DNA from: Trabulsiella guamensis ATCC 49490
GTDB lineage: Bacteria; Pseudomonadota; Gammaproteobacteria; Enterobacterales; Enterobacteriaceae
Reading direction: 5' to 3'
NCBI RefSeq assembly: GCF_000734965.1
Contig: NZ_JMTB01000100.1
Coordinates: forward strand, 1-64,000
DNA length: 64,000 nucleotides
Notes under the pieces: model-generated
Database searches by the model: none
The model's input: only the letters and a program-made list of their open reading frames with translations
What the model was told of the DNA's origin: nothing
Made by a program: the position numbers and the translations under genes
In this document: in pieces, positions 17,035-26,875 of the stretch
Layout of the letters: the number at the start of each line of letters is the position of its first letter
Position numbering within the stretch: the first letter of the stretch is position 1

Positions 17035-17610
17035 GTGGTTAGTATTAAACGAGTTTTTTCATTCTTTCTGATGCTGTCGGGTGCTGTGCTGTTTTCATCG
17101 GTTGCGCATGCCTCGTTTACAGCAACGGTCCGCGATGGATATAACACCCTTAGCGATAACATTGCGCAAACGTGGAACGACCCGCAGCATTACGAACTTT
17201 ATGTTCCCGCGATTACCTGGCATGCCCGCTTTGCGTACGATAAAGAAAAGACGGACAGGTATAACGAGCGTCCCTGGGGAGCGGGTTTTGGTCAGTCCCG
17301 CTGGGATGAGAAAGGTAACTGGCACGGCCTGTACCTGATGGCGTTCAAAGACTCCTACAACAAATGGGAACCGATTGGCGGCTACGGCTGGGAAAAAACC
17401 TGGCGACCGCTGAGTGATGATAATTTCCACCTCGGTCTGGGCTATACCATCGGCGTCACCGCACGCGATAACTGGCATTACATCCCGGTGCCCTTAGTTC
17501 TCCCGTTAGCTTCCGTGGGCTATGGCCCGGCGACATTCCAGATGACCTATATTCCTGGAACCTATAATAACGGCAACGTGTACTTTGCCTGGGTGCGCTT
17601 TCAGTTTTAA
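17035..17610 (+). CDS. pagP: PagP, outer-membrane lipid A palmitoyltransferase
   Basis: A 191-residue eight-stranded outer-membrane enzyme that moves palmitate from phospholipid to lipid A, giving resistance to cationic peptides. The signal peptide is [20 protein letters not shown]. The mature protein keeps the conserved [23 protein letters not shown] with the catalytic histidine, and the C-terminal beta-barrel end [10 protein letters not shown] with terminal phenylalanine. The N-terminal 30 residues differ from E. coli while the barrel is conserved. The start appears to be GTG at 17035, because no ATG occurs before the signal core except an internal one. Confidence 0.95.
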   Translation: MVSIKRVFSFFLMLSGAVLFSSVAHASFTATVRDGYNTLSDNIAQTWNDPQHYELYVPAITWHARFAYDKEKTDRYNERPWGAGFGQSRWDEKGNWHGLYLMAFKDSYNKWEPIGGYGWEKTWRPLSDDNFHLGLGYTIGVTARDNWHYIPVPLVLPLASVGYGPATFQMTYIPGTYNNGNVYFAWVRFQF

Positions 17611-17763
17611 ATTTTGCATACGGATATTCAGAAACGTCATAAGTCATTTCTGACGTTGCAAAACAAGGAGTAATGTCTGCTCAAGTGAAAAGTTAGAGAC
17701 TTTTATCACTTTTTAGCAAACTTACGCTGGACAAAAGCCACCACAATTGTTGTACTGGTACCC

Positions 17764-17780
17764 GACACAGCATTTGTGTC
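17764..17780 (+). promoter_or_regulatory. Hairpin in the cspE leader
   Basis: GACACA-GCATT-TGTGTC is a perfect six-base stem ending 24 bases before the cspE start. Cold-shock mRNAs use structured leaders, so this may affect cspE translation; there is no direct evidence. Confidence 0.45.
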
Positions 17781-17804
17781 TATTTTCATGTAAAGGTAAT
17801 ATTG

Positions 17805-18014
17805 ATGTCTAAGATTAAAGGTAACGTTAAGTGGTTTAATGAGTCCAAAGGATTCGGTTTCATTACTCCTGAAGATGGTAGCAAAGACGTGTTCGTACAC
17901 TTCTCTGCAATCCAGACCAACGGCTTCAAAACTCTGGCTGAAGGTCAGCGTGTAGAGTTCGAAATCACTAACGGTGCCAAAGGTCCTTCTGCTGCAAACG
18001 TAACTGCTCTGTAA
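17805..18014 (+). CDS. cspE: CspE, constitutive cold-shock protein / RNA chaperone
   Basis: A 69-residue single OB-fold cold-shock domain with both RNA-binding motifs, KGFGFI and VFVHF. Differs from E. coli CspE at very few positions. It melts RNA hairpins and acts as a transcription antiterminator and RNA-stability factor. The ATG at 17805 follows AAAGGTAA; an adjacent TTG is ignored. A strong terminator follows, so it is monocistronic. Confidence 0.98.
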   Translation: MSKIKGNVKWFNESKGFGFITPEDGSKDVFVHFSAIQTNGFKTLAEGQRVEFEITNGAKGPSAANVTAL

Positions 18015-18035
18015 GCATTACGATAGCTGAATTCC

Positions 18036-18063
18036 AAAACCCGCTCCCTGAGCGGGTTTTTTT
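18036..18063 (+). terminator. cspE terminator
   Basis: AACCCGCTC-CCT-GAGCGGGTT followed by a T-run forms a textbook terminator. The A-run on its other flank means it could also serve crcB on the opposite strand. Confidence 0.92.
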
Positions 18064-18071
18064 ATGTCTGC

Positions 18072-18446
18072 TCATCGGCTGGAGAAGAGCCAGAACGCCG
18101 CAGCGGTCATGGCGAACGAGCCCAACAGGTTTACGGCAACGTTAATCATCGCCCAGCCAAAGCGTCCCTCCTGCAGCAGGAAAACCACCTCCGCAGAAAA
18201 GGTGGAGAACGTCGTTAAGCCTCCACAAAAGCCAGTAGTGATCAATAATTTCCACATTGGATCAATTCCCGTCGCCCGGTTAAACCACGCGAGTCCGGCG
18301 CCAATGATAAATGCCCCCAACAGGTTTGCCGTCAGCGTTCCGACCGGAACCGCAGAGTGCAGGGGATTTAAACGCATTCCTAACAACCAGCGCATCACAC
18401 TTCCCGTACCACCACCAATAAATACTGCGAAAAGGATTTGTAACAC
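18072..18446 (-). CDS. crcB: CrcB/Fluc fluoride channel
   Basis: A 124-residue dual-topology membrane protein that lets fluoride leave the cell. It has four hydrophobic helices and the Fluc signatures [24 protein letters not shown] and [15 protein letters not shown] (phenylalanine box and sodium site). It starts with GTG as in E. coli. No fluoride riboswitch was seen upstream. It is divergent from ybeM with a short spacer. Confidence 0.95.
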   Translation of the reverse strand: MLQILFAVFIGGGTGSVMRWLLGMRLNPLHSAVPVGTLTANLLGAFIIGAGLAWFNRATGIDPMWKLLITTGFCGGLTTFSTFSAEVVFLLQEGRFGWAMINVAVNLLGSFAMTAAAFWLFSSR

Positions 18447-18535
18447 TGCGATTTCCTGCTATCAAAAGAGAAAGGGTTAAGTTTACCGTCAGAGTTCAGT
18501 CTCTGGCTACGGGATAACACAATGAGAGTCAGAAC

Positions 18536-19324
18536 ATGATAGTCGCTGCGGGACAATTCATCGTCACTCCTGACTGGGAGCGAAATGCCGAAAGCTGTGT
18601 GGCCTTGATGCAGGAAGCGGCGCAACATAACGCTGCCTTGCTGGTTTTGCCAGAGGCGCTGCTGGCCAGGGCGGATGACGATCCTGATTTATCGGTAAAA
18701 TCCGCGCAAACCCTGGATGGGGGTTTTCTGTCGCTGCTTAGAGCGGAGAGCCGTCGTAACGCCATGACCACGGTTCTGACTCTTCATGTGCCGTCATCAG
18801 CAGGGCGCGCGGTTAATACGCTGGTGGCGCTGCGTGGTGGCGAGGTGATTGCTCACTATGAGAAGCTCCATCTCTACGATGCGTTTAATATTCAGGAGTC
18901 GCGTCTGGTCGATGCCGGCCATCAGCTCCCGCCACTGATTGAGGTGGAAGACCTGCGGGTCGGTCTGATGACCTGTTATGACTTACGTTTCCCGGAACTG
19001 GCGCTCGCGCTGGCCTTGCAGGGCGCTGAACTGCTGGCGCTGCCGGCTGCCTGGGTGCGGGGACCGCTAAAAGAACATCACTGGTCGACGCTGATTGCAG
19101 CCCGGGCGCTGGATACCACCTGCTTCATGGTGGCATCGGGCGAATGCGGAAGCCGTAATATTGGTCTGAGCCGGATCGTTGACCCTCTGGGAGTGACGCT
19201 TGCCGGGGCATCTGACCATCAACAGGTCATTTACGCTGAGGTCAACCACGAGCATTTGTTGCAGATACGGAGCAAATTGCCGGTGCTACAGAACCGCCGT
19301 TTTGCGCCACCGCAACTATTGTGA
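18536..19324 (+). CDS. ybeM: YbeM, nitrilase-family deaminated-glutathione amidase
   Basis: Complete 262-residue carbon–nitrogen hydrolase. The catalytic triad is visible: Glu in VLPEALL near residue 41, Lys in [11 protein letters not shown] near 110, and Cys in [11 protein letters not shown] near 147. Its Nit1-like homologues hydrolyse deaminated glutathione, a damaged metabolite made by transaminases, so this is a repair enzyme. The E. coli K-12 copy is generally regarded as defective; this one is intact. It precedes tatE, as is usual in enterics. Confidence 0.93.
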   Translation: MIVAAGQFIVTPDWERNAESCVALMQEAAQHNAALLVLPEALLARADDDPDLSVKSAQTLDGGFLSLLRAESRRNAMTTVLTLHVPSSAGRAVNTLVALRGGEVIAHYEKLHLYDAFNIQESRLVDAGHQLPPLIEVEDLRVGLMTCYDLRFPELALALALQGAELLALPAAWVRGPLKEHHWSTLIAARALDTTCFMVASGECGSRNIGLSRIVDPLGVTLAGASDHQQVIYAEVNHEHLLQIRSKLPVLQNRRFAPPQLL

Positions 19325-19449
19325 TGTTATTTTAAACAACGCTTGATTCACCTTGTTACAGATTGCTATTGTGTGTATGCGTCAAATGACCGTTAATAGG
19401 TTATGGGTTAATGGCGCGTTATGCAGCCTGTTTATTGAAGAAGGTATCT

Positions 19450-19653
19450 ATGGGTGAGATTAGTATTACCAAACTGCTGGTTGTGGCGGCACTGATTATC
19501 CTGGTGTTTGGTACTAAAAAATTACGTACGCTGGGCGGAGACCTTGGGTCTGCCATTAAAGGCTTCAAAAAAGCCATGAATGACGATGAAACCACGGCGA
19601 AACAGAGCACAGAGCAAGCGGCTCCGGCGGAAAAGATTGCTCATAAAGAGTAA
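19450..19653 (+). CDS. tatE: TatE, minor TatA-like subunit of twin-arginine translocase
   Basis: A 67-residue membrane protein with one N-terminal helix ([16 protein letters not shown]), the TatA-type hinge [22 protein letters not shown] and an acidic, variable tail. It forms the protein-conducting part of the Tat system and partly replaces TatA. The start at 19450 follows AGAAGGT and gives the known length; 13 codons upstream are in frame but non-homologous. It ends at a strong terminator. Confidence 0.95.
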   Translation: MGEISITKLLVVAALIILVFGTKKLRTLGGDLGSAIKGFKKAMNDDETTAKQSTEQAAPAEKIAHKE

Positions 19654-19684
19654 CCACAACCCATTGAGCGGCTCGCAGAGACAG

Positions 19685-19712
19685 AAAAACCGGCACATGT
19701 GCCGGTTTTTTT
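19685..19712 (+). terminator. tatE terminator (possibly bidirectional, also serving lipA)
   Basis: The perfect palindrome ACCGGCACATGTGCCGGT is flanked by A-run and T-run, so it can end tatE on the plus strand and lipA on the minus strand. Confidence 0.9.
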
Positions 19713-19740
19713 ATAAGATCTGTAAACAGATGTAACGAGG

Positions 19741-20706
19741 TTACTTCACTTCTTCGCCTTTCGCCTGCAGGTCGGCGTGGTAGGACGAACGCACAAACGG
19801 GCCGCAGGCCGCATGGGTAAAGCCCATCGCCAGCGCTTCCGCTTTCATTTCATCGAACTCGTCCGGGCTGACGTAGCGTTGCACCGGCAGGTGGTGACGG
19901 CTCGGCTGCAGATACTGGCCCAGCGTCAGCATAGTGACGCCATGACGGCGCAGATCACGCATCACGTCAATGATCTCTTCATTGGTTTCACCCAGACCGA
20001 CCATCAGACCGGATTTGGTCGGGATCTCCGGGTGCGCTTCTTTAAAGCGTTCCAGCAGCTTCAGCGACCAGGCGTAATCCGCTCCCGGACGAACCTGACG
20101 GTACAGGCGTGGCACGTTCTCCAGGTTGTGGTTGAAGACGTCTGGTGGGGTCGCGGTGAGGATTTCCAGCGCACGATCCATACGGCCACGGAAGTCCGGG
20201 ACCAGTGTCTCGATTTTAATCGACGGGTTTTTCTCGCGGATGGCCGTGATGCAGTCAGCGAAATGTTGCGCGCCGCCATCACGTAAATCATCACGGTCAA
20301 CAGAGGTTACCACCACATAACGCAGTGCCATATCGGCGATGGTCTGCGCCAGTTTCTGCGGTTCGTTAGCGTCCGGCGCAACAGGGCGGCCATGGGCGAC
20401 ATCGCAGAACGGGCAACGACGGGTGCAGATTGCCCCGAGGATCATAAAGGTGGCTGTACCGTGATTGAAACATTCAGCAAGGTTAGGGCAGGAGGCCTCT
20501 TCGCAGACGGAGTGCAGGCCGTTTTTGCGCATTGCTGCTTTGATACCCTGGATACGGGAAGAGTCCGCCGGAAGCTTAATTTTCATCCATTCCGGTTTGC
20601 GCAGCAGAGCTTCTCGTTCAGTGACCACGTTTTTAACCGGGATAAGGGCCATTTTATCGGCATCGCGGTATTTAACACCGCGTTCCATCACAATGGGTTT
20701 ACTCAT
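19741..20706 (-). CDS. lipA: LipA, lipoyl synthase
   Basis: Radical SAM enzyme, 321 residues as in E. coli, that inserts two sulfurs into protein-bound octanoyl groups. It carries two iron–sulfur clusters: the auxiliary cluster motif [12 protein letters not shown] (near residues 68–79) and the radical [11 protein letters not shown] (near 94–101), plus the C-terminal RSSYHA serine ligand. The start at 20706 gives [10 protein letters not shown]. ybeF lies upstream and lipB further upstream on the same strand; each seems to be its own unit. Confidence 0.98.
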   Translation of the reverse strand: MSKPIVMERGVKYRDADKMALIPVKNVVTEREALLRKPEWMKIKLPADSSRIQGIKAAMRKNGLHSVCEEASCPNLAECFNHGTATFMILGAICTRRCPFCDVAHGRPVAPDANEPQKLAQTIADMALRYVVVTSVDRDDLRDGGAQHFADCITAIREKNPSIKIETLVPDFRGRMDRALEILTATPPDVFNHNLENVPRLYRQVRPGADYAWSLKLLERFKEAHPEIPTKSGLMVGLGETNEEIIDVMRDLRRHGVTMLTLGQYLQPSRHHLPVQRYVSPDEFDEMKAEALAMGFTHAACGPFVRSSYHADLQAKGEEVK

Positions 20707-20876
20707 AGCGTGCGTGTTCCAGTTGCGAGTAACAGAAGGAAAGCGTTTCAATTCAAGGAAATGTTGTATTTATCAACTATTTTTGAATTAATGACAGGCA
20801 GTATATCATTGAAACGGGTAATAAAGCAGCCTGAGCGCGCACCAAATTGTAAAATAATTGTTGATTAATGCTATTT

Positions 20877-20895
20877 AGCCTGCCGGTCTCAGGCT
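20877..20895 (-). terminator. Weak hairpin after ybeF
   Basis: AGCCTG and CAGGCT arms with a seven-base loop lie 22 bases beyond the ybeF stop. The region between here and lipA is AT-rich and should hold the lipA promoter. Confidence 0.4.
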
Positions 20896-20916
20896 GGCTC
20901 GCCCCGGAATGACCTG

Positions 20917-21873
20917 TTACGAAAATGCCTGGCGAATCACGCTGATTAAATTTTGCAGTATCGGATCGCGTAAGCTGAGTTTGTTGTAATGCAATGAAAA
21001 TTCAATTTGTTCTTCCTGAAGCGGGGCGTAGTCGAGGGCTTTTAAATGCCAGCAAAGTGCCGCAATGCTGAAAAACCGCCCTGGCATCAGTCCAAGTAAA
21101 TCGCTGCTGCCGATCAGCGCCGCTGTGGTGAATAAATTGTAACTGCTGAAGTTGATCTGTCGGTTGGGGAACATGTCATACAGCCGCTTCTGAAGATGGG
21201 CAAGCGCATGCCCTTCAGTCATTAGCATCGTATATTCCCAGTCGCCAAGGGTTTCGGCCGTGATCGGGCTTTTCATCAATGGATGGTTGTCCCGGCAGGC
21301 CAGAACGATGTTGTCGCGGAACAGCACGTGGTGGCTGAGTGTCCGGGCGGTATGGACATGACTGTCGATGATCAAATCCGTCTGAAACTGACCCAGTTGA
21401 CTGGATGCATCAACCACCGGAATGTTACGGATCAGCAATTGGGGAAAGTGCTGCTTTACCACCTGGTAGATGCGGGGCATGATGACGGAACCAATTGACG
21501 GCGGTGTGCCGATGGTAATGGTGCGTTGTTTGTCGTAGCAGCCGGTTAAATCAAGCGCGCCCAGAATGGATTCCAGTCCCTGGCTGATATATTCGTGAAG
21601 ATGCGAGGCATAGGCCGTTGGCGTCACGCCCTGGCCCTTACGGATAAAAAGAGGGTCAGGAAATATCGTACGTAGTTTCTGGATCGACTGGCTAATTGCT
21701 GAAGGGGTAAGATTCAGAATTTTCGCAGCGTTGACAATACCCTTGTGGACATATACGGCCTCAAAAATCGTCAATAAATTAAGGTCAATATTGCGCAATG
21801 TCCGAAAGATTTGTGGCGTGTCGTTTTCGCGTTGCTGACTAATTTGGCTTGCCGGTAAATCGTTATATTCCAC
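20917..21873 (-). CDS. ybeF: YbeF, LysR-type regulator
   Basis: A 318-residue LysR regulator. The DNA-binding domain includes NAAKILNLTPSAISQSIQKLRTIF, then FIRKGQGVTPTAYA, and an effector domain follows. The target and ligand are unknown. It is closely similar in form to YbdO elsewhere in this window, with the same FIR-GxGxTPT segment. It sits between lipA and lipB in all related enterics. A palindrome at 21993–22010 upstream is a candidate operator. Confidence 0.9.
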   Translation of the reverse strand: MEYNDLPASQISQQRENDTPQIFRTLRNIDLNLLTIFEAVYVHKGIVNAAKILNLTPSAISQSIQKLRTIFPDPLFIRKGQGVTPTAYASHLHEYISQGLESILGALDLTGCYDKQRTITIGTPPSIGSVIMPRIYQVVKQHFPQLLIRNIPVVDASSQLGQFQTDLIIDSHVHTARTLSHHVLFRDNIVLACRDNHPLMKSPITAETLGDWEYTMLMTEGHALAHLQKRLYDMFPNRQINFSSYNLFTTAALIGSSDLLGLMPGRFFSIAALCWHLKALDYAPLQEEQIEFSLHYNKLSLRDPILQNLISVIRQAFS

Positions 21874-22124
21874 GCTCTTGCTCCATATTCACTCACAATA
21901 TGAATGATAGTTTAGGATCCCTGTTTGTTATTTTCTTTTTTCAGATGAAGCTATCAGCCATTAGCTGTTTTTTGTTGTTTGTCAATGCATTATGTATATG
22001 AATATATACACGATACAGGTGATTAACGGACAGCAAAAAAAACAAAAACGCACGTTTAGCGAAACTATCGCAGAAAGGAAAAATATAGAAACTCTGACAG
22101 GAAGTAAAGAGGTGACATGTTAAA
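21874..22124 (-). promoter_or_regulatory. AT-rich ybeF upstream region with palindrome
   Basis: This AT-rich spacer holds the ybeF promoter. Within it TGTATAT-GAAT-ATATACA (21993–22010) is a perfect inverted repeat about 120–137 bases before the ybeF start, a possible LysR operator. No gene is visible in the stretch. Confidence 0.4.
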
Positions 22125-22156
22125 CAAGGCCCGGTACGGAAAATTACCGGGCCTTG
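22125..22156 (-). terminator. lipB terminator
   Basis: Perfect 12-base arms CAAGGCCCGGTA and TACCGGGCCTTG with an eight-base loop, followed by TTTAAC on the minus strand, lie 12 bases after the lipB stop. Confidence 0.85.
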
Positions 22157-22168
22157 TGGAGTTATATA

Positions 22169-22810
22169 TTAAGCAAGGATATATTCATGCGCCGGATTGT
22201 TTAGCAAGGCTAACAAATTAGAAACCAATACGGGTGCAATATTCTCAACAGTGGCTTCAGGATACCACTGTTGCAATTGCGTCATCTCCATTCCGGCATA
22301 CCCGCACGGGTTGATACGCAAAAATGGCGATAAATCCATGGCGATATTTAGCGCCAGGCCGTGAAATGAACACCCTTTACGGATCCGCAATCCCAACGAG
22401 CAGATTTTCTTTTCACCCACGTAAACCCCAGGTGCATCAGCGCGAGGATGGGCGTCTACGCCGTATTCAGCCAGGGTATGGACCACGGTTTGCTCGAGCA
22501 GAGTCACCAGTTCGCGAACACCCAGTTTGCGACGTTTGAGGTTCAGTAAGACATACATCACCTGCTGTCCGGGGCCGTGGTAGGTGACCTGACCTCCTCG
22601 ATCGCTTTGAATTACCGGGATATCGCCCGGGGTGAGGACATGCTCTGCTTTACCTGCCTGTCCTTGCGTAAAGACCGGAAGATGTTCCACCAGCCAGATT
22701 TCATCCAGTGTGGTTTCATCGCGACGATCGGTGAAATCATGCATCGCCTGAGAAACGGGTTCATAAGGTTGCAGGCCGAGTTGGCGGATGAGAATTTTAG
22801 AGTGATCCAC
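22169..22810 (-). CDS. lipB: LipB, octanoyl-[ACP]:protein octanoyltransferase
   Basis: A 213-residue enzyme that transfers octanoate from acyl carrier protein to lipoyl domains, the first step before LipA. Family motifs are visible: [45 protein letters not shown] and INPCGYAGM with the catalytic cysteine and lysine. The start appears to be GTG at 22810, as expected for a gene with a non-ATG start in E. coli. ybeD lies upstream, separated by a hairpin. Confidence 0.97.
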   Translation of the reverse strand: MDHSKILIRQLGLQPYEPVSQAMHDFTDRRDETTLDEIWLVEHLPVFTQGQAGKAEHVLTPGDIPVIQSDRGGQVTYHGPGQQVMYVLLNLKRRKLGVRELVTLLEQTVVHTLAEYGVDAHPRADAPGVYVGEKKICSLGLRIRKGCSFHGLALNIAMDLSPFLRINPCGYAGMEMTQLQQWYPEATVENIAPVLVSNLLALLNNPAHEYILA

Positions 22811-22872
22811 TACAGCATCTCCGCAGAGAAGGAAAATCAGATGGCGGGGAGTATAACACAGCGGGGAGGGCG

Positions 22873-22894
22873 GTTACCCGGCGGACCGGGTAAC
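22873..22894 (-). terminator. Hairpin between ybeD and lipB
   Basis: GTTACCCGG-CGGA-CCGGGTAAC is a perfect nine-base stem right after the ybeD stop. It has no T-tract, so it may be an attenuator or a stability element. Confidence 0.6.
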
Positions 22895-22901
22895 AGAGGC
22901 A

Positions 22902-23165
22902 TTACAGCACCATACGAACAATGTCGATATTGCCTAACTCTTCGTACAGCGCTTCGACCTGCTCAATATGTGTTGCCGTGATGGTGATGGAGACCGAGTG
23001 GTAATTGCCTTTGCTGCTGGGTTTTACCTGCGGGGAGTAATCACCTGGCGCATGGCGCTGCACCACTTCCACCACCTGATCAACCAGCTCAGGCAACGCC
23101 TGCCCCATCACTTTGTAAGTAAATGGAGTAGGGAATTCAAGCAGTTCGTTAAGTTTGGTTTTCAT
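22902..23165 (-). CDS. ybeD: YbeD, small ACT-like-fold protein
   Basis: An 87-residue DUF493 protein, exact family length. It starts [21 protein letters not shown] and ends NIDIVRMVL. The E. coli structure resembles ACT/allosteric regulatory domains, but its molecular role is unknown. It lies between dacA and lipB, and conserved linkage to lipB suggests a link to lipoate metabolism. The start at 23165 is preferred over the 15-codon longer frame on homology. Confidence 0.93.
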   Translation of the reverse strand: MKTKLNELLEFPTPFTYKVMGQALPELVDQVVEVVQRHAPGDYSPQVKPSSKGNYHSVSITITATHIEQVEALYEELGNIDIVRMVL

Positions 23166-23191
23166 GTCAGCTCCGGGTGGTATAAAAAACG

Positions 23192-23228
23192 ACTCCCTGC
23201 TTTCGCGCACTGCGCAAAAACAGGGAGT
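23192..23228 (-). terminator. Terminator between dacA and ybeD
   Basis: On the minus strand ACTCCCTG and CAGGGAGT enclose a structured loop and are followed by CGTTTTTT. This ends dacA transcription before ybeD. Confidence 0.8.
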
Positions 23229-23263
23229 AGTGATATTGATAGTTAGTATATGGGGACGTAAAT

Positions 23264-23279
23264 CACACTTTCAAGTGTG
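23264..23279 (-). repeat. Small inverted repeat just past dacA
   Basis: CACACTT-TC-AAGTGTG is a perfect short hairpin seven bases beyond the dacA stop, likely part of the 3' end structure. Confidence 0.4.
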
Positions 23280-23285
23280 CAATTA

Positions 23286-24485
23286 TTAGCCAAACCAGTG
23301 GTGGAACATTAACTTAATGTAATCAATGATTTTGCCGAAGAAGTTTCCTTCCGGGATTTCCTGCAACACCACCAGTGGACGCTGATCGATGGTTTTACCA
23401 TCCAACTGGAAGTTGATGGTACCAACGACCTGGTTTTTCTGCAGCGGCGCGTGCAGCTCAGCTGTGTTCAGTACATAGCTGGCTTTGAGATCTTTCATCC
23501 GTCCGCGCGGTATCGTCAGATACAGATCTTTATCGACGCCAAGGGAAGCGCGATCGCTGTCGCCAAACCAGGCGGGCTCGGAGGCGAACTCTTTACCGGC
23601 TTTCAGCGGACTCACAGTTTCAAAGAAACGGAAGCCCCAGGTCAGCAGTTTTTTGCTTTCTGTTTCACGGCCTTTAAAGGTATGACCGCCCATCACGGCG
23701 GAAATCAGACGCATCTGGCCTTCTGTCGCGGAGGCGACCAGGTTAAAACCGGCTTTGTCTGTGTGGCCGGTTTTAATGCCATCCACTTTCAGACTGTTAT
23801 CCCACAGCAGACCATTACGGTTCAGCTGGCGGATGCCGTTAAAGGTGAACTCTTTCTCTTTGTAGATGGCGTATTCGTTCGGTACATCACGGATCAGCGC
23901 CTGACCAATGGTCGCCATATCACGCGCCGAACTGTATTGCCCGTCAGCATCGAGGCCGTGAACAGTCTGGAAATGGGTGTTCTTCAGACCCAGCGCGTTC
24001 ACATAGCTGTTCATCAGCCCAACGAACGCGTCCTGGCTGCCTGCTACGTAGTCTGCCATCGCCACGCAGGCATCGTTGCCGGATTGCAGGTTAATACCGC
24101 GCACCAATTGTGATACCGGCACCTGCATGCCTGGTTTCAGGAACATCAGGGAAGAACCTTTGAATACCGGGTTACCCGTAGCCCAGGCGTCAGTGCCGAC
24201 GGTTACCAGATCGGTATCTTTGAACTTACCGGCTTTCATGGCCTGACCAATAACGTAGCTGGTCATCATTTTGGTGAGGCTGGCAGGGTCGCGACGGGCA
24301 TCCGCATTCTGCTCGGCCAGCACTTTACCTGAGTTGTAATCGATGAGGATGTAGGATTCCGCGTCAATCTGCGGAACGCCCGGGATCATAGTTTTAATAT
24401 TCAGGTCATCAGCGCGGGCAGCGGAAGAGAGTGCTGCGACGGAGAGCGCCGTAATGAGTAAACGAGCAGAAAAAGTGGTCTTCAT
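23286..24485 (-). CDS. dacA: PBP5, D-alanyl-D-alanine carboxypeptidase
   Basis: A 399-residue penicillin-binding protein 5 that removes the terminal D-Ala of peptidoglycan and controls cell diameter. Order: signal peptide ending SSAARA-DD, active-site SLTKMM (Ser-Lys), SGN motif in [14 protein letters not shown] motif in [14 protein letters not shown], a beta domain, and a C-terminal amphipathic anchor ([18 protein letters not shown]). The start at 24485 gives the proper signal peptide; the 24-codon upstream extension is not conserved. rlpA, mrdB and mrdA lie upstream on the same strand. Confidence 0.97.
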   Translation of the reverse strand: MKTTFSARLLITALSVAALSSAARADDLNIKTMIPGVPQIDAESYILIDYNSGKVLAEQNADARRDPASLTKMMTSYVIGQAMKAGKFKDTDLVTVGTDAWATGNPVFKGSSLMFLKPGMQVPVSQLVRGINLQSGNDACVAMADYVAGSQDAFVGLMNSYVNALGLKNTHFQTVHGLDADGQYSSARDMATIGQALIRDVPNEYAIYKEKEFTFNGIRQLNRNGLLWDNSLKVDGIKTGHTDKAGFNLVASATEGQMRLISAVMGGHTFKGRETESKKLLTWGFRFFETVSPLKAGKEFASEPAWFGDSDRASLGVDKDLYLTIPRGRMKDLKASYVLNTAELHAPLQKNQVVGTINFQLDGKTIDQRPLVVLQEIPEGNFFGKIIDYIKLMFHHWFG

Positions 24486-24628
24486 GGTCTGAACAACGAC
24501 ATCCGTGATGGAGTTAAAAAAGTGCCTAACTATAACAAATACACCAGGGGCAAACATCTGACATTACGCATGACTTTGTTAACGACATTTACATGCATTG
24601 ACAATGAGATACTTGCCTTCACTGGGGT

Positions 24629-25750
24629 TTAGTTGGCCCGCGTGATAAACGATTGCAGCTGAGCTTCATTTTGCAGGCGCTGCTGAAGCGTGGTGGCTTC
24701 CGCTTTGCTGCTGAAGGGCCCGAGCTGTATACGCCAGACCGCGCCATTTTGCGTGACGCGGCCAGGCGCAGAAAATTGCTGGCTGAGACGCTGCTGGTAC
24801 TGCTGCGCACGGGTCTGATCGCTCACGGCGCCCACCTGTACCACAAAATCGCCGCTGGCTGTGCTGGCAGCCGGTGCTGTTGCAGGCGCGGGCGTGGCGG
24901 CAATGCTACCCTGGACGGAGCCGGGTGCTGTCACTGGGGCATTCTGCATGGCGGGTTGCGCGGGCGTTGCAGGTTCGCTGCTCTCCAGCACGCCATTGTT
25001 AAGGGGCGTGGCTGCGCCTAAAAATCCGCCACTACTCACGGGTGCGCCGGTGGCATCTTCCGGTTTCAGTGTATTGTTGCTGATGGCGCGCACGTCGGTA
25101 TCGGGCGTTTGCATCTGCGGCGCGGAGGTCGCGCTTCCCATACCACCGCTCAGGTCAGGGCGGGAGGGAAGGGCATAAGTCTGTTTAGCGACTGTCGTAC
25201 AGGCCATGCCTGGACCGGAAAGCGATCCATCCTGCGCCACGATAATCGGGTCGATCCGCACTTTGGTGTTATTGGAAGTATTCAGGCGATCGGCGGCGGC
25301 ACGGGACAGCGAAATCACGCGATCATTGCCGTACGGGCCGCGATCATTGATGCGTACCACCAGCATACGACCGTTTGCCAGGTTGGTAATACGGGCATAG
25401 CTCGGGATCGGTAGTGTCGGATGCGCCGCTGTCAGTTGCATCGGATCAAACGCTTCACCGCTCGCGGTCAGATTGCTGCCAGGCTCAGCATCATAAATCG
25501 CGGCGAAACCCGCCTGACTGAAGCGGGACGGATCCTGAACGATTTTGTAGCGCTTGCCGTCGCGCTCGTAATCCTGATTCGCGGTGGCGTTCAGCGGTTC
25601 AAAACGGGGGTCGGCGCCGCCGATTTCTACGACCGGGCCATTACACACAGCCGGTTGCGGCGTAGTGACGGTCTGTTGCTGACCATCATCGCTCGTACAA
25701 CCCGCCAGCACACCTGCGGCGATGCAGACTCCAATCCAAAGCTTACGCAT
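24629..25750 (-). CDS. rlpA: RlpA, septal lipoprotein with DPBB and SPOR domains
   Basis: A 373-residue lipoprotein (E. coli about 362). The signal peptide has lipobox VLAGC (Cys 18). A double-psi beta-barrel domain (GLAAIYDAEPGS-like FAAIYDAEPGSNLTASGEAFD ... VRINDRGPYGNDRVISLSRAAA) is followed by a low-complexity Ala/Pro linker of about 100 residues and a C-terminal SPOR domain (FVVQVGAVSDQTRAQQYQ). SPOR binds denuded glycan at the division site. RlpA is a lytic transglycosylase in Pseudomonas, but activity in enterics is not established. The linker differs in length from E. coli, as expected. Confidence 0.95.
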   Translation of the reverse strand: MRKLWIGVCIAAGVLAGCTSDDGQQQTVTTPQPAVCNGPVVEIGGADPRFEPLNATANQDYERDGKRYKIVQDPSRFSQAGFAAIYDAEPGSNLTASGEAFDPMQLTAAHPTLPIPSYARITNLANGRMLVVRINDRGPYGNDRVISLSRAAADRLNTSNNTKVRIDPIIVAQDGSLSGPGMACTTVAKQTYALPSRPDLSGGMGSATSAPQMQTPDTDVRAISNNTLKPEDATGAPVSSGGFLGAATPLNNGVLESSEPATPAQPAMQNAPVTAPGSVQGSIAATPAPATAPAASTASGDFVVQVGAVSDQTRAQQYQQRLSQQFSAPGRVTQNGAVWRIQLGPFSSKAEATTLQQRLQNEAQLQSFITRAN

Positions 25751-25760
25751 TGCGCACCCC

Positions 25761-26873
25761 TTACACGCTTTTCGACAACATTTTCCTGTGGGTATGGATC
25801 GACATTACGATACCAAACCCGGCCATGAGCACTATCAGGGCAGACCCCCCGTAGCTCACCAGCGGCAGCGGAACGCCAACCACTGGCAGGATACCACTCA
25901 CCATACCAATATTTACGAAGACATAAACGAATAAAATCAACATCAAGCCACCTGCCATTACCCGGCCAAAGGTGGTTTGCGCCTGCGCGGCGACCCACAG
26001 CCCGCGCATGATAAGCAGGACATACAGCGCCAGCAGGATCAGAATGCCAATCAACCCCAGCTCTTCTGCAAGGACAGCGAAAATAAAGTCGGTATGTCGT
26101 TCAGGTAAAAATTCCAGCTGCGACTGTGTCCCATGCAGCCAGCCTTTGCCGCGCAGACCGCCAGAGCCGATAGCGATTTTCGACTGAATAATATGATAGC
26201 CCGCGCCGAGCGGATCGGTTTCCGGGTCGAGGAGCATCATCACACGCTGACGCTGGTAATCATGCATCAGGAAGAACCACAGGATCGGGATGAATGCCGC
26301 TATAAGCACCACCGCGATGGCAATCAGTCGCCAGCTCAACCCGGAAAGAAACAGCACAAACAGGCCGGAGAGCGCGATGAGGATTGACGTTCCGAGGTCT
26401 GGCTGCGCCGCCACCAGCAGCGTTGGCAGGAAAATCAGCACCAGTGCGATACCGGTATTTTTCAGCGACGGCGGGCAGACATCACGGTTGATAAAGCGCG
26501 CCACCATCAGCGGCACGGCGATTTTGGCAATTTCCGAAGGCTGGAAGCGAACAATGCCCAGATCCAGCCAGCGCTGTGCGCCTTTTGAGATAGCGCCAAA
26601 CGCATCCACGGCGACCAGCAGAATAATACAGACGATATACAGCCACGGTGCCCAACCCTCATACACGCGCGGCGGGATTTGCGCCATCACCACCATGATC
26701 ACCAGACCCATGGTGATCTGGCCTATCTTACGCTCCGTCATCCCGATGTCCTGGCCGCTGGCGCTCCAGATCACCAGCGCGCTGTAGACCAGCAGCGCCA
26801 GCAGGATCAGCAGCATTGCCAGATCGAGATGGACTTTATCCCAGAACGATTTTTTGTTCGGGTTATCCGTCAT
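25761..26873 (-). CDS. mrdB: RodA, SEDS peptidoglycan glycosyltransferase
   Basis: A 370-residue polytopic SEDS protein that polymerises glycan strands during cell elongation together with PBP2. It has ten hydrophobic helices, and the SEDS signatures [26 protein letters not shown] and [13 protein letters not shown] are present. The ATG lies two bases from the mrdA stop, so the pair is translationally linked. rlpA follows 10 bases downstream. Confidence 0.97.
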   Translation of the reverse strand: MTDNPNKKSFWDKVHLDLAMLLILLALLVYSALVIWSASGQDIGMTERKIGQITMGLVIMVVMAQIPPRVYEGWAPWLYIVCIILLVAVDAFGAISKGAQRWLDLGIVRFQPSEIAKIAVPLMVARFINRDVCPPSLKNTGIALVLIFLPTLLVAAQPDLGTSILIALSGLFVLFLSGLSWRLIAIAVVLIAAFIPILWFFLMHDYQRQRVMMLLDPETDPLGAGYHIIQSKIAIGSGGLRGKGWLHGTQSQLEFLPERHTDFIFAVLAEELGLIGILILLALYVLLIMRGLWVAAQAQTTFGRVMAGGLMLILFVYVFVNIGMVSGILPVVGVPLPLVSYGGSALIVLMAGFGIVMSIHTHRKMLSKSV

Positions 26874-26875
26874 GA

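Noticed and set aside
18447-18535. Possible fluoride riboswitch upstream of crcB
   Set aside because: The spacer is under 100 bases and lacks the conserved crcB-motif sequence, so nothing supports a riboswitch.
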